NCBI GenBank assembly: GCA_013398615.1
Contig: VZSR01001685.1
Coordinates: 30,033,556-30,097,555 of the forward strand
DNA length: 64,000 nt
Origin: Brachypodius melanocephalos
Lineage: Eukaryota > Chordata > Aves > Passeriformes > Pycnonotidae
Reading direction: 5' to 3'
Shown piece after piece: positions 1-13,746 of the stretch. The notes under the pieces are model-generated. The model had not been told where the DNA came from. It did no database searches and worked only from the letters and a program-made list of their open reading frames with translations. Made by a program: the position numbers and the translations under genes. Numbering within the stretch: position 1 is the stretch's first letter; each line of letters starts with the position of its first letter.

Positions 1-3000
1 GATTTAATTGATCAACATGTGTTGATTTTCTTTTAATAGTAATTTAAAAATGTAATTAAAATTTGAAAATGTAACCCAAAATATTTTAATATACTCATAT
101 ACATAATTCTAAGAGCTCTCAATGGAAAGTTAGTTTTTGTTAGTTTATGAGGTCATTTATACAATTTTGGCTATGTCAGGGCTTTTTTAAGGAAACCTGA
201 TTTCAGACCATTGCATAGCATATTACCCCACTTTGTCTGATTACATGATTCTGTGTTCTGGATTTTATTAGCTAGTATCAAACACATTTGGAAAAAAAAA
301 GTATGAAAATAAATATGTTTTGTTTCTGAGCTTTGCAATAGAGAAAATAGTTAGAGCCAGTAGCATCTCCCCTGGATTTTAGGAGAATGGTATTACCCTG
401 CCTTTCTCCGAGAGATTGCTGGTTACCTTCTGTCAGTGAGCAACTGTCTCACTGCAAAGCAGGAGCACGATCTCTTTTGTCTGTGAGCAAGGCAATTATT
501 TCTTAGAAAGTGGAATTTCTTCACAATGACTATGTACAAGAGCAAACGCAGAAACCAAAGATGTAAGTAAATTATAGTTTTTTTTAATATTCTTACAGAG
601 GAGGGAAAATAAGTCTCCTGTTTAATAGAAAACCATGTTTTACTTCACCCTGCTTTGCTTGAATAATACCAGGAAACCAGGAACAGTATTCCATGCCAAT
701 CATGCCACTATTTCTCTGTATTAGGTGCATGAGAGAGCTTTAAGGAAAAAAAAAAAAACAACTCACTTGTTACTATGGAAACCCTCAGAAAGTGATTGCT
801 TGATGGCATCAACAAAGAAACAAAGATCAAATATAAGTTTAGTTCAGAAGAGCATCTTTCATTCAGGGCTTAATGAGTGGCTAGCTGTAACCTTTGATTT
901 GATGAGGCTGACATGCTTTTCCCTCGTGGACTTTTTTGTGTGATTTGTGTTAAGAAGCCACTGATAGCAGAACTTTTAGGGCATTTATTTTATTTTTCTA
1001 CATCACAACTTTCAGGATTAACTAGTTTGTTGGCGGGGGGGAAGAGAAGCTTGCATGTGTCTCTGCTGTGCATTTATAACACTCCAGCCCTGAAAAATCA
1101 CTGGCTTCTAAACGCATGTCTTTCCTGTCAAGCACCTCTTTGACTTTTTAAATTGCTATGGTATCAGATGGGGGAGTTTCAGTATCAATATTGCCTCCTC
1201 TGGAAGCTTATGGAACAGGTGACTGAGGCAAGTGGAAATGTGCTGTGGGTCAGGTCATGGAGTATTTGCTGCTCTGAGAAAATCTAGTAAAAAGCTGAGT
1301 TACGAATGGACGACGTGTCAGAAGCTGTGAAAAAAAGACATTCCTCTAAGAAAAATACACACTGTGTTTTGGGAGGGGAGAGCAGGAGGGGAGGAATATC
1401 AGTTTGAAAGCAGATAAGTTTGGACTTTATTTGGACAGGAGCACTGTTAGGGTTCAGAGGGATATATACAGCGATATCACTGACCTCAGCTTCTGGTCCT
1501 TATAGATAAATCAGTATAGATGTCCTTCAGTTTGTCTTGCTCAAAAGAAATGGATGTGCTGAATGTAGAAAGTTTGGCAGGTCAGATCTCTGCTAAAATC
1601 CCTGCAACAGAAATCGATCATCTGCATCACTTTCAGCAAAATAAATTATCATAAATTTTGTTCCCATAGCAGCAATGAAAGAAAATTATTTATATACAGG
1701 CAAATTATAATTAATCTAGCTCTTTTTAACGTATTAATTACTGTCACCATTATTATGTAAACCAGGAGCTCTTTCTATAACCAGCTGCATTCTTGCAACC
1801 TCTCCTGTCCAAGCCTGGTTATAGTGTACAATAAAAAAATTTATGCTGGGGTACTTGAGTTGTGAGGGCTTTTTGTTGCAAGGATGCAGTAATTCATTAA
1901 AATAGCACAGAATGCTTCTAAGAGTTCTTTTTTTGAAGAGAATCTGGCTTTCACCCCTGCTGACCCCAAGGAAAATCTGTGATTTTTCCAGAGGCAAAAA
2001 AACCCCAATGAAACATGATCAGAATTCACTCTGTAATCATGAAGGTGGCTGTTGTGATGATTTCTGGTTTAAAACTCTCTTTAATTTTAAGATCCAATCT
2101 AGAAAATGTCTCAATATTACATACATATGATATAAATTACATATATAGGCATATATACCAGAACTGTATATACATGGATGCTTCATTAATATCTTAGTTA
2201 ATTAGTAACTGCAAAAACCCTAACAAACAAAAAATTTGAGTAATTTAGATAATGCTCCTGTTTATATCATTGAAATGCTTTTTGAAGGATAGATTTCATC
2301 TGAGCCATTTTCATCCTGAAATATAAGGGATTATTGTAGCAGCTGCATTAAACAGTAGACAGGTACTACATTTTCTGTGCGTTTCTGGTGCCCCTTAATA
2401 AGACATAAGAAAAGATGTTGAGTGTATAATTTCCAATATATGTGGGATAAAGCTTGGGATCCATATCGCCTCACTACCACACTTGAACTTGTGGCATAAA
2501 ATGAAACTGAACTTTGTGGCTTTTCCCTATTCACTGAAATTCTGCTTCTGGATTTCAAACACTCCTCAGAGCATTGTAACCATTGCTTTCCAAGCCTCTT
2601 TTTTAATGTTTTATGAAGGTATAAATGCATTCTCTATTTAATTCAAAAGCACGTTAGATTAGCAAGGAGGATAGAAAACATGATGGAATTTTTCTAATGC
2701 AAAATAGAAGTAATCTCCATATCTAATTTCTGCATCAGGTACAAAACTGTTGCTAGAAGAATACATGCAAAAAATGTGTTTACCTACCTGTCTGTAAGAA
2801 TGGGATGAAGGTTTCCTATACATATTTTCAGCTACAACCTCATATATAATTCTTCTAAGTTCTGAGCTAATCTTAATGTTTTTCTTTCATAGTAACTTTG
2901 ATTTAGATTGTAGTGAAGTGGTCCTTATATTAAATACTTTGCATATTTTATTTGTTCCATAAACATTGTTACTGATGAAAATTAAAATTAACTATCACAA

Positions 3001-6000
3001 CTAATTGTAAAACTTGCCTCACTAAATAAACAAAATTCAGATTAAGACTATTTCTCTATGATTGTGTGTACCTACCTACAGACACATACACAGTCTCCAT
3101 GTATATATTTCTCTGCACAACCAGATGATAGGTTGCTTGATCCTTCAGGATGCTTGACTCAGGATGTTTATCTAGGTCACAGGCTGGTTTCTCATTTCAT
3201 TGCATGGAAGTAATGACTGAGTGAGGGGATTCCATTGTAACCAATACAGTCTTGTACTGGGCACTGGTAAATGTGTGGTGGTAGGGCTTTTCTGAAATAA
3301 AAGCTTGGAATCTTAGACTGTCCTTCTTTGGGGCTGCTGGGGAGGATGGTCAGGAGAAGTTCTGCAGTAGGCTGAAGTGCACATGAGGGTTTTCTGCATG
3401 GAGAGGCAGCCATCCCCAGTCACACCCACTGGAGATGCCATCCCTCCAGGCTTCCTCTCACAAAAAGAGCAGCAGACATTCCATTTTTCACTACAATCTT
3501 TCTTGTAGCCTTCACAGGAAGGCTATTACAGGAATCAAGGAAGGCTTCTATCCCTGAAGAAAATAGCACTGGAGAAAATCTTACTTACCTATAAAGCAAC
3601 TTTAAGAAATTCTCATTATTCTTATTTATTGGTGCTTTTTATCACTTCACAAGATAAATCACCACAACCTTGTGAAGAGCTCTGTATGAAAAGATGATTC
3701 TTAATACTTCTTTGGTCTAACACCATAAATTTGACTCAGGAGAAATGTAAGGGGAGAAAAAGAGAGCAGTGGCTAATGTGTCAGGCAGATACATTTTGGG
3801 GAAGGAGATGGCAGAGTGCTTCCAGAGAGATGCCAGTGCTGCCAGAGTGCTGAACTGGAGATTGGAAAGATAAAGCAAGGATGGAAAAATTAAGGAGAAA
3901 AAGTAGAACTTATCTCCTGCTTTCTTCAGCTTCTTGTTTTCAGTATATCATGGGACCTCTCACATGTCAGCAATGACAGAGCACAATGGCAGCTGAGGCA
4001 AAGATGAGTAACTTTTGAATATTGGGAGCTATTGATAAAGTCAACAGCTGTCATAAGTGCAGCCACAGATACTGCCCCTTTCCAAGGTGTTAACCTTCCA
4101 AGCTGAATTCCCAAACCTATCCATGACAATATGAAGAATCCTGTCAAACTCAAAAGTCCCTGAAATTGTGCTCTAAATGCATTAATGACTGCTGCCATGG
4201 CTTGATGACCATGTAATGTCCACGGCACGCCACCTGATGTATGTTTTTGAAGAATTCTTGTCTTGCTGAAGAAAGAATTTTGTGTATACTGATAAAGATG
4301 AGAAATTCTGCGAAATTCCAATTCAAATAAGTATTTTGTACTATCTGAATTCTTTGGTCCGTTGCATTGCTTGATATATTTTCTTTTATTGATAAGGTCC
4401 CTCTTGCAAATCTTTTTATCATGGATTTACTGTTCTTATCTTTTTTGTCCTCCATTACAGATAGAATAATCACTTTCAGGCTTAAAGAACTGAATTGGCA
4501 TATGTTGAGTCATGTTATATTACAGTTTGATCAGCCCATGGTTACTACTGTCTTCTTTTTGCCTCCTAGGGCAATAAAGAGGCCTCAGTATTGAGGCTGT
4601 TGCTGCTCAAAGAAAACAGCAACCTTTAATGTAGTGTGTGCTAGGAGGTAAAGTGACTGGAAAACCAAATCTCATCAGGGAAAACAAGTGTAGTTACTGA
4701 CCCAGATACATATAAGAAAACTCTGCCTCTTTCCTTAAAACATCAGAGATCTAGACAACAAGGGAATATCTCTTCAGCATGATATAGAGGCAACTTTCTT
4801 CATGCAAAGCTACCCTGGAATAGCCCCAGGATATTCCTGCTGCTGCATACCTTTTGAGGAAGTAGAGTTCAACACAATTAAGTGTATCAGTAATACGGAT
4901 GAGCAAGAAGAAACACGTGATCTGCAGGAATGCAAATATCTTTGAATATTCACATCACATGGATAAAATCTTTATACAAATAAAAAATAAAAAATACAAT
5001 TGTGACTCAATAAGTCAGGGGCTTTAGGGTTAGAATAATTCTTCTTGTAGCTTTGAAGGGAGCACTTGGTGAGCTGAGAGGATTGGCTTATTTAAAATTA
5101 TTCATGCTCATTATTCCAATGCTACTAAGCAGTAAAACTGAAGACATATGTCCCTGACTGAAGCATGTTGTGTAAATGAGCTACAATTTTTTCTTTGACA
5201 CTTTTTCAAGTATCTGTGTAGACTTCTAAAGCAGACACTTTTTTTTTCTGCTTCTAGACAGCACAAATAAATCAAAAATATTGAAAGAGAACTGTTTCAA
5301 AATGCATCTTTTCAGAGTATAGTGGTCTGACCAAACTCAACATGCACAACTTACATGATGCTTCCAACTGCTTGGCAGGAGTCTTCCTCAGGAAAGAAAG
5401 TAGAATTTTTGTCTCTGTAGAGAAAATGCTGAAAGTGTGGAGAAAACCTTTACAAATCAAAAGCTTACAATCTGTCTTGAAAAGGGGAGAGAAAGGAATA
5501 AAGAGTGTCGGTACAGATTCGGAAGTGACTCTAAAAGAATTGTCTGAGACCAGAAGTCAGAACACCTGAAATGCAAGTGGAGAAGATAACAAAGGAATTC
5601 AGTCATCCACTTCAGTTTTGTGGAGGAGGAATCTGGGGCAGTAAAAGAGCTTAATAATAGTTGTGACTTCATTAAAAGATTATACATTAAATGTTTGGAG
5701 GGGTTTCTTTCTTTTGTGTAATTTCTTAGAAAAGTCCCAATATACAACCACTCAACAAAAAGGAAAAATTGGAAAGCTAGGGACACCTCACAGAAATGTA
5801 ACTGTTATTATCAAAGGTCATAAAAAGATGATTATTAAAAAGTATGAATATATGCAAATAATGTAATTTGGATTATGTGATTTGAAGTGCATTAGGGGAA
5901 TTAGCAATGAATATGCCACACCATCGAACGTTTATGTTTGAAAGGTCATGGTAAACTAAGAAGGTATCAGAAATATAAGTGTAGTGCTGGTTTTCATGCA

Positions 6001-8203
6001 CACATAAAATTCCAGCCTGCACAGGCTGGAACCAAATGCTGCTATGTTCATCATCAACACAATCCTTCATTAGTGAAACAGCACTTACTGTGTGTTGGTT
6101 GGCCTTCTATAGGGAATCAAATTTTAAAATTTCTATGACTGCACTCCAGTAAAGACCAGACATCTGGGAAAACCAATAAAGAGTTTTTAAAACTGAGTTG
6201 TATTAAAATAAGAATCATTAAGTTGAAGATAATCAGTCTGAAGTAATCTATATTGAAGGAGAGTTGTGGTTGTTAACTCTAGCAAACAGAAGTTTGGTTG
6301 TTAGAACCTAAACTTATATTGCTGCAGGCTGATTTGTGATATAAATTTTCCAAGTGTAATCAGTCATAAAATACTAAAAGAATTTGCAATTTCTCCTTTC
6401 CATCACTTAGATTTTGAATACAGATTGCTCATCTATTTTCTAAAGTCTCTTTTAAAGAAGTACTATCAACCTGATTGCAAAGTACTTATTCAAATGCTAG
6501 AGTTTGTATGCAAGCTGAAAAGAGTATTATTGTCATAAAATGTCTAAAACATATAAAACTCTGGAAATCTTGAAGGAACTACAGCCCTCCTCTATTAAGA
6601 ACTCCATACACTGCTGTGCCATTGCACCTATCTGCCTACTCAGAAAAAGAGGAAAAATCCTTGAGAGGTTCACAACATAGAGAATCTATTCTCATAAGGG
6701 AAAATATGCTGCTGTTTATTTCCATATAAAGTTCTGGATTTTTTTTTAAAGACTTTCATTACTGTGTATGTAAGCAGTAGAAGTCCCAATTTTAAGAACA
6801 AATCTTTTTTTTTTCTTTGTTTTCATAGCTGACCCATTTTTTTCATATTGCATTTAATTTACTTCCTCTGTAGGAGCAGCACAGGAAAGAAAACCTCATT
6901 CTGACCTCCAGTTCAGGTCTCAACATCAGTCAAACCTCTGTCTCTGTCTCTGCCTCTTTTCATAATCAAGACAGGATGAAAATCCCAATCTTTCTCAGAG
7001 ATTCAACCTTTTTTCAATAAATGGCTGAAAGTTTCACTACAAACAAAATATGAAAAATGAAAAAAAGAACTTCATACTTCAGTGACATGCCTCCAGCTTT
7101 GACCTGCCACAAAGCCAAGCACAGTATGCGTCTAGTGACACCTGCAGAAGGAAAAAAACCATTAAGTTTTAATAAATATCTTTCAAGTACCTCAAAATAT
7201 TATCCAAAATCTAATAAATAAAGAAAGAAATATTTATTGCTTGTGAAGTATCTAAATTATGTATAAAATCTGTCATTTTTTGGCAGTTATACCTTTGAGA
7301 TCCTTTGACAGTAAAATCCAAATACATTTCTGGAGGTTACTTTTGAGACATTCTCCCTCCTATCTCCATGCACTTCCCCAAAGGGACAGAGATCTCAGAC
7401 ACATTAAAATGACATTACAATGAAGACTGTGAGCACAAAAGACCAATATTTAGCCTCTAGCTTCTATCTAAGCATTCTGTGTCACATTTTTACTTTTGAA
7501 AACTTTATATTTTTGGCCATAAATTTCTATTTTTCTGTGTTCCTGCTAATTTCTTCCTGATTTTTTAATTATTAAGCATTCTGAAAAATAGGCTGTATTG
7601 TCAGTTTGTGTCATAGATTATGGTCATAAATTTTTCTGTCCATGTCTGTAACTAAGATAGGATCTCTTCCATGTTGTCCTTTCCAGAAGAGAGCAGCGAT
7701 CTCTAGAATCTGCTTTAATTTCCCACAAAATAAAGTTTGTCAAGGGCTACTTCTCACACTAAATAAAGAGAGAAATAAAGAATACATATTGCATTTTTAG
7801 CCTTCTTTTGACTCTGGTGAGTTAGAAACTGCCTTAGAAATTCATCCAAGTGTAATTCTTCACATACAACACCCATTGTTCTCCAAATTGCTGGCATCTG
7901 TCTTATTAATAGTGTCTGAAGACAATTCTATTGCTGATTATGGTTTACCTCCTGGGTTGTCATAAAGCTGGATCTAAGGGTGACCCTCTAGCCTTGTTTT
8001 ACTGCTTACATTTAGGTATTATTTACTTAGGACTCGTTGAAGGTTTAACACAGCTATTTACACTTTGATTTTGCTATATTTTTATTGTGTGAGTGCAGGA
8101 AAACACATGCTATCAGCACAGAGCTGAAAACTAATGCCAGAGAGTCTCAAAAATCAGCAATAATCAAAAATTAGTATTTTGAAAATGGTCTTTCAATTTT
8201 CAT
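1..8203 (+). other. RALYL: RALYL intron, upstream part
   Basis: This is AT-rich noncoding sequence placed in a RALYL intron because the next exon on the + strand starts at 34949. I found no exon, RNA gene or recognisable transposon. The open frames are short, overlap on both strands and match no family I know. It holds A- and T-rich runs (for example near 749-760 and 6803-6815), a TA-rich patch around 2120-2165 and a GC-rich perfect inverted repeat at 6010-6031. Old, highly diverged repeats could be present unseen. Confidence 0.75.
6010..6031. repeat. Perfect 22-bp inverted repeat
   Basis: Two perfect 10-base arms (TTCCAGCCTG and its reverse complement) are separated by two bases. The arms are GC-richer than the surrounding intron. 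No function is assigned. Confidence 0.8.
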
Positions 8204-8335
8204 GAAATCATAAAACGGTTTGTGTTGGACAGAATCTTTAAGATCATCTGGTTCTGACCCCATCCCCCCCACAGGCAGGGACACTTTCCACTAGACCATG
8301 TTGCTCAGAACCCCATGCAACCTGGCCTTGAATCA
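8204..8335 (-). mobile_element. CR1 LINE 3'-end fragment
   Basis: Read on the minus strand this is the 3' terminal part of a chicken-repeat-1 (CR1) LINE. Recognisable blocks on the + strand run in order: a variant of the terminal repeat (AATCATAAAACGG), a version of the ATCTTTAAGATCATCTGGTT block, GGCAGGGACACTTTCCACTAG, and CAACCTGGCCTTGAA. It is 5'-truncated, as most CR1 copies are, and diverged enough to be old. It codes for nothing. Confidence 0.85.
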
Positions 8336-11300
8336 TCTTTCTTGAAGGGAAAATCTTCCTTTTAAACATACAGTCTGTAGTTAAAAAAAAAAATCAGATA
8401 GATAGTGGTAGGGTAAGGGAGGTACTGTCCTGCTTGCCCTCAGTGGCTGAACTAAAAACCAAAGAAAATCTCAGTGGCATAGTACTGGTTGCTTGTAAAA
8501 TAGGATGCCTGACCTAAGAAATAAAAATATATGTTATGATTTAATTTCAGATACTTGATTTGATAGGTATTCATTGGGTATAATTTTATATTTTCAATTT
8601 AAGATATTTGTTAAGGATTAAGCCTTATAAAGATGGACTCATGGTGTGATGGATCTAGTTTTAACATGCTTTTCCTAACTTCAATACTTGTTAAAATTAA
8701 TTTTTTTTTTCAATCATTAGGACTTGTTGGTCTACAAATCACTTTCATGAGAGCAGAAAACCTGTCAAACTTTTAGCATTGTTCTTATGTACTTGGTGCT
8801 CCAAGCTCAGCTTTTTAGAAGGAAGCTTCTACAGTACCAGTCCCCAGTAAAGTATATTGTATAAGTAGTCTGGGATGTGCCACACACACAGCTATCAGTG
8901 CCTTCTCTAACAGTTTGAGAGCAATCATGCAGTGATTTTTAATTTCTTAATATAATCTCAGATAAAAACATTCCTGAGCATCTTTGTAGAAATTATTTTA
9001 TATGTATATTGTATATGTATATAGAGATATTTTGAGTGAACCGTTAGCAAATCTTGGCTGTCACACAAAAGCTCTTGTTAACACTCCTGTTCAAAATGAG
9101 CCTCTTAGAGCTCTTTTCATGTCTGTCAAAAAGAAAATATTTTGCTGCTATTCACACATATTTTGCTTATACTTATGAAACAACCACAAAAAATGGAAAA
9201 TTAATTATTTCTAGTTTACAAAGTATTAATGTATGTGGTTTTATGAAGTATGTCCTATATGTGACAATAACCCTTTCTGTGATTAATTGAGAACTCTTTT
9301 TGTCCAGATTGATATTGCTGTAAAAATGCTAGGAACATTTTGAAAGTAAACACAAAACCTTTTGTATTTCCTTTTTATTAGATGTGTTTTAAGCAGGATA
9401 TATCAAGAAATATTAGAAGGACAATATCTCATGAAATGCAGGGTCATTTGAATGGACATGCCCATAAATGCTGCTTGAATTTCACTACTGCAAACGTTAA
9501 TGCAGTCACTGTAAAGTCTGATTTCATTCTTCCTCTTCCTAAAAATACATGTGCATGTACATTTGCATCTTTTTATACCTTTTCCTGAATATATATACGA
9601 ATTTTTACATTAACTAAGACTGTTTATTATAATTGCATTTCAAAATATTTGATCGCACCACATAAAATGTGCTAATAATTACGTTGGAGAACAGGGTTAA
9701 GTTTAAACCCAAAACCTGCTTCCACAGAATGCATATATGCAAACAAAAGAGATCTGCTACAGAATTATCTATATTTTGCTAACTGGTCCTTTACTCTCCA
9801 GAGGTCCCATTAACTCACATAGGCATCCTGAAGTGTGCAAAATGTCTAGTAAAAAATTGTGCTTGGTAAAGAAGCTGAAGGTATATAAACAGAAATGCAG
9901 ACCTATGGTTAGGGGGGTGGGGAGAAAAAACCATACATATAATTTGCCCTTATTTAATTTTTTTTTTTTAAGTTATTCTGTGAATAGTCAGGTTACATGT
10001 GATATGCGTGAAATCCATGGATGTCTGCAGAACTTGGGACATGTATCAGAGATTACAAGAGAGAAATGTTCAATGAACATTTTCCAACTAACCCCTGTTC
10101 AAAGTCCATCCAGAGATTGGGCTTTTAGCAGTATTTTTTGCCTCTGAGCATCTCCTCCAAGCATTCTTTTAGTTTTATTGATTATGAAAGTTTTGGTCAT
10201 GCAACACTGAAATCAATGGCAACTTTCACATTGACTGACATAGCATTGAATCGAGGCTTTATTGCTTAGAAAAGAGTGACAATTATGTTTTCCTTTGTAC
10301 TTCAGTCACAGAAAACAGCCACATAACATGCCCTAGGAGCCTTTCCTCTGGGATTTAACTCAGATTTGAATGAATGATTTACAAGTGAATGTCTTTTTAT
10401 TCTGTTTCTTCAGCTGCTTTGTTGGAGCATCTGTTGAAGCTGCGATTAAATTGTCCAATCTACCACAACTTTCTGTAGTTTTTGGCTGAGAAAAATTAAT
10501 ACAAACACAAAGCCATTGAAGTTTGGAGTTATTAGAAAAATAAATGTTGTACCATCAAAATGTGCTTTAGTCTTGCAAGGAATCTCATCTTCCTACCAGT
10601 GACTTTTCAAAGTGCAGGTTTATTTTGTATGTAAACAATCTTCCAGCTCATTATTGTTCATGTATGTATGTATAAATACACATTGAGCATGAATTTAAAC
10701 TAATTTCAGAAGTAACTTCTCCACAGACTCTAGGTTGTCTGAGAGCATCATTGTCTCACCCAACTCCATACTCAAGTCCTCCTTTGTGGAGAGCAGAGTT
10801 TATTAATGGATAAAAGTGACAATGCCACTGGAGATCTTTCAGTCAAGGATTTGGAATACTGGCAAGAAAGTAATATGACTTGTGCTCAAAAGCACATCTG
10901 GATCGTTTAATTTAGGCCCTGTAACCATCTTGTCATGCACAGCAGCAAAAGACAAGTTGTGTTTATATAGCTTGCAGTCAACTTTAATTACAAAAGAGAA
11001 TTATTGAATTAGTATATTGAGAGACAATATTTTAGGCAATCCTTGGAAAATCATTTAGACAGACCTTAAGAACTGACTCTACACAAGACTGATGTTTTTT
11101 AACAGGCATAGGTTGTTGTTGGGCATTAATTGTATCTTCAGATGTCTGTCTGCCAGTTCGGCCTCTCTTCACCCAGTAGTGGCAAAAGAAATTGCAAGAC
11201 AGTTTTGTATGTCTTGTATCAGACACTGAAAAACAGCAGAAAAAAATTGTGTATGTATTTTCAGTCTCTCATTTCTGAAGAACCACCAGCTGAATGAGTT

Positions 11301-13330
11301 TAAAAATACACTTAGTAAAGGAAAAAGAAATTTGGGGTTTTGCTTTTAATAACGACATATTTGGCTGCACTTCAAACAAATGCAAATTAAGTACCCAGTT
11401 TATAAACCCTGCCATAAGTAGAGTTTTCAAGGGAAGCTATAACACATTTGGAATACACTCACACTGCTCACTATCATATTATAAATTTTCTAAACATATA
11501 TTACTCAGAAATATTAAGACATGAATGTAATTTAACACTTCATATGACAGTCATTAACAAGATGCTCTGGGCTCTAGAGAAAGATAAGAAAAAAATGGTT
11601 TATGATAGTGTTTGTGTCTGGACTGAAGTTCAAAGGATTTAATACCATCCAACCAAGGTGAAAATTTTAAAAAAAGAATATTTAGTGGCCTTTTGATGGA
11701 GAGCCAAATGACACTAGTGATCTTTCCATTTAATGCTGTTATGACAGAGTGTGTGATTGAAAGATTTGACTTATGAGGAATGAAAGTTGTAGAAACTAGA
11801 GAAATTCTTGTGATGTCCTTACTAACTAGTTAAAAATAACACCCACAGTAATAATAAAGGTCACTGAAAGGGTCTTTAGAGAGGCACACGGTTGTAGGCT
11901 ATATAAATAAAATATTGTCTGATGCTGTGATCCCTGAGGTTGAATATAAATTCTTAATGATAAAAGTTCATGGTAGAATAAGATGATTAAAGACCAGACT
12001 CAGAATCTCAGATCCCTCCCTTTCAATTACATCATTAATAACTTTTCTATAACTCCGGTAAGATATAGGGCACAAAGCGCAAATATGCTTTCATTTTACT
12101 CTCTTAGTAAGTGCTTCTACTTATACTAGAAACCAACCATTTGTCACTTGAAAGCAACAATTTGTCACTTATTTCTTCAAAACTCTCCTGCATAATTACA
12201 TGTAATTTGAACTTGTATACATTAATTTGTGTTTCATAATCTGTCTCTTGAAATAAGCAAGAATATGTAAGGGAAAGGAGAGAATGGTGAAAAAGTGAGA
12301 AAATAGAGCTCAGTTCCATGCTGTACTGAAAGCATTGTGCTATTGTGGCCAGAAGATTGCATCCTGGAGAAGTAACAGTTCCCTTCTTGACTCTGTAAAA
12401 ATGAAGCTGGGTTCAGTCTTGGAAAAAGAATCAGCATCCCATTTTTCCTTGGAAGAAGATCACACACTTGAAGCTCTATCAATGTCTTCCCTGAGAGGAT
12501 TTGAGATTAATCTACACAGAGTGTTTGTCTTCCCTTCTTGTAGAAAAAAAAAAAAATCACAAAATTGGAACATTGAAACTGACTTAATGAAATATTATAA
12601 ATCTATATTCTGCTATGTTGCTTTTCAGTTTGCAGCTCTGTTTGCAAGGATTCTCTGTTGGAAATATAGCTCAAGCAGCTGGAAACTCAGCAGGTTACAA
12701 TGAACCCAGAAATACTAAAGATAGCCACATCTCCTATATGTCTTTCATCAAATTTAGTTAATTTCCCCAGTGGGACAGTCTGAAAGCTAAATAATGTGTG
12801 TCTAATTAATGTTCCTTCATTTCATCAACACACATGGGCTACTCCTTCTTGCACCTTTCTTACTTTGAGTGCAACAATATTGTTCAGGTTTGGTACATAA
12901 CAAGCTTTTTTATTTTTCGTTGACACACAAATTCTAGCCTTATCTTGTAACTTATGACTACTGACAAAGTCCTTAAATAAAAAATGAGACCATAGTTCCA
13001 TGACAAAAGACCAGACAAGAATACATGCCAGTCACACCTATTTAATTTCCACAGGTGTAGAAATTTATTTGTCATGAAGATGGTTAGTTTGCTCATTGAT
13101 TCATTCTAGTCAGCAAAACAAAGAGTAGAAGACAATAAGCTTGAGATGTTCTTCTGTGAAAGAGGAATTAGCTTGATGCGTGTTTTACTCAAAACTAAAT
13201 GAAATGTGACCTTAGCCAGATTCCACTTATGCTCATGTGAGCTCAAGAAATATGTTTGTTCAAAATTTTTAAATTCCTTTTAAAGTTATTAAGCATGAAA
13301 TCTCTGCAGCTTGTTGTGGGTGTACCCTGA
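8336..13330 (+). other. RALYL: RALYL intron segment
   Basis: AT-rich intron with no recognisable gene or RNA. A TA-rich patch lies near 8998-9030 and an A-run at 12544-12555. The 136-residue open frame at 9737-10147 has no family resemblance and uneven composition, so I treat it as chance. Confidence 0.7.
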
Positions 13331-13746
13331 AATCACAGAATTGTAGAATGGTTTGGGTTAAAAGGGACATTAAAGATGATCTAGTTCCAAACCCCTGCAA
13401 CGAGAAGGGACACCTTCCACTGCACCAGCTTGCTCAGAGCTCCATCCTACCTGGCCTTGAACACTTCAAGAGACGAGGCATCCACAACTTCTCTGGACAC
13501 CTTGTTCCACTGCCTCACCACTCTCACAGTAAAGAATTTCTTCATAATATCTAATTTAAACATACCCTCTTTCAGTTTGAAGCCATTATACCTTGTCCCA
13601 TCACTACAGGCCCTTATAAAAAATTCCTCTCCAGTTTTCTTGCAGACTCCCTTAAGATACTGGAAGGCCACATAAGCCATGTATTTTTCAAGCTGAAAAA
13701 TCCCAATACTTCTGGGATGCAAGAGTGCTAAAATGGTCAGCACCAA
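13331..13746 (-). mobile_element. CR1 LINE fragment with fossil of the ORF2 C-terminus
   Basis: This is a 5'-truncated CR1 on the minus strand. On the + strand it starts with the CR1 terminal repeat variant (AATCACAGAATTGTAGAATGG) and runs through the CACCTTCCACTGCACCAG, CTGGCCTTGAACACTTC and CCACAACTTCTCTGGACACC blocks. The minus strand holds an open frame of 99 residues that still reads as the end of the CR1 reverse-transcriptase protein, with motifs such as FKLDIMKKFFTVRVVRQWN and REVVDASSLEVFK. The match to the CR1 consensus fades near 13709, so the 5' limit is approximate. It is a dead copy, not a host gene. Confidence 0.92.

Noticed and set aside
3926..4473. Two overlapping minus-strand open frames (131 and 107 codons), one with hydrophobic stretches
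   Set aside because: No family match that I recognise, no splice or promoter context, and overlapping frames in AT-rich intron; chance is the simplest reading.
9737..10147. 136-codon plus-strand open frame, the longest in the window
   Set aside because: Composition follows the local bases, with runs such as FNFFFL from T-rich DNA; no recognisable domain or homologue.
13447..13746. 99-codon minus-strand open frame that looks like a real protein
   Set aside because: It is real coding descent, but from the CR1 reverse-transcriptase C-terminus, so it is annotated as a repeat and not a gene.
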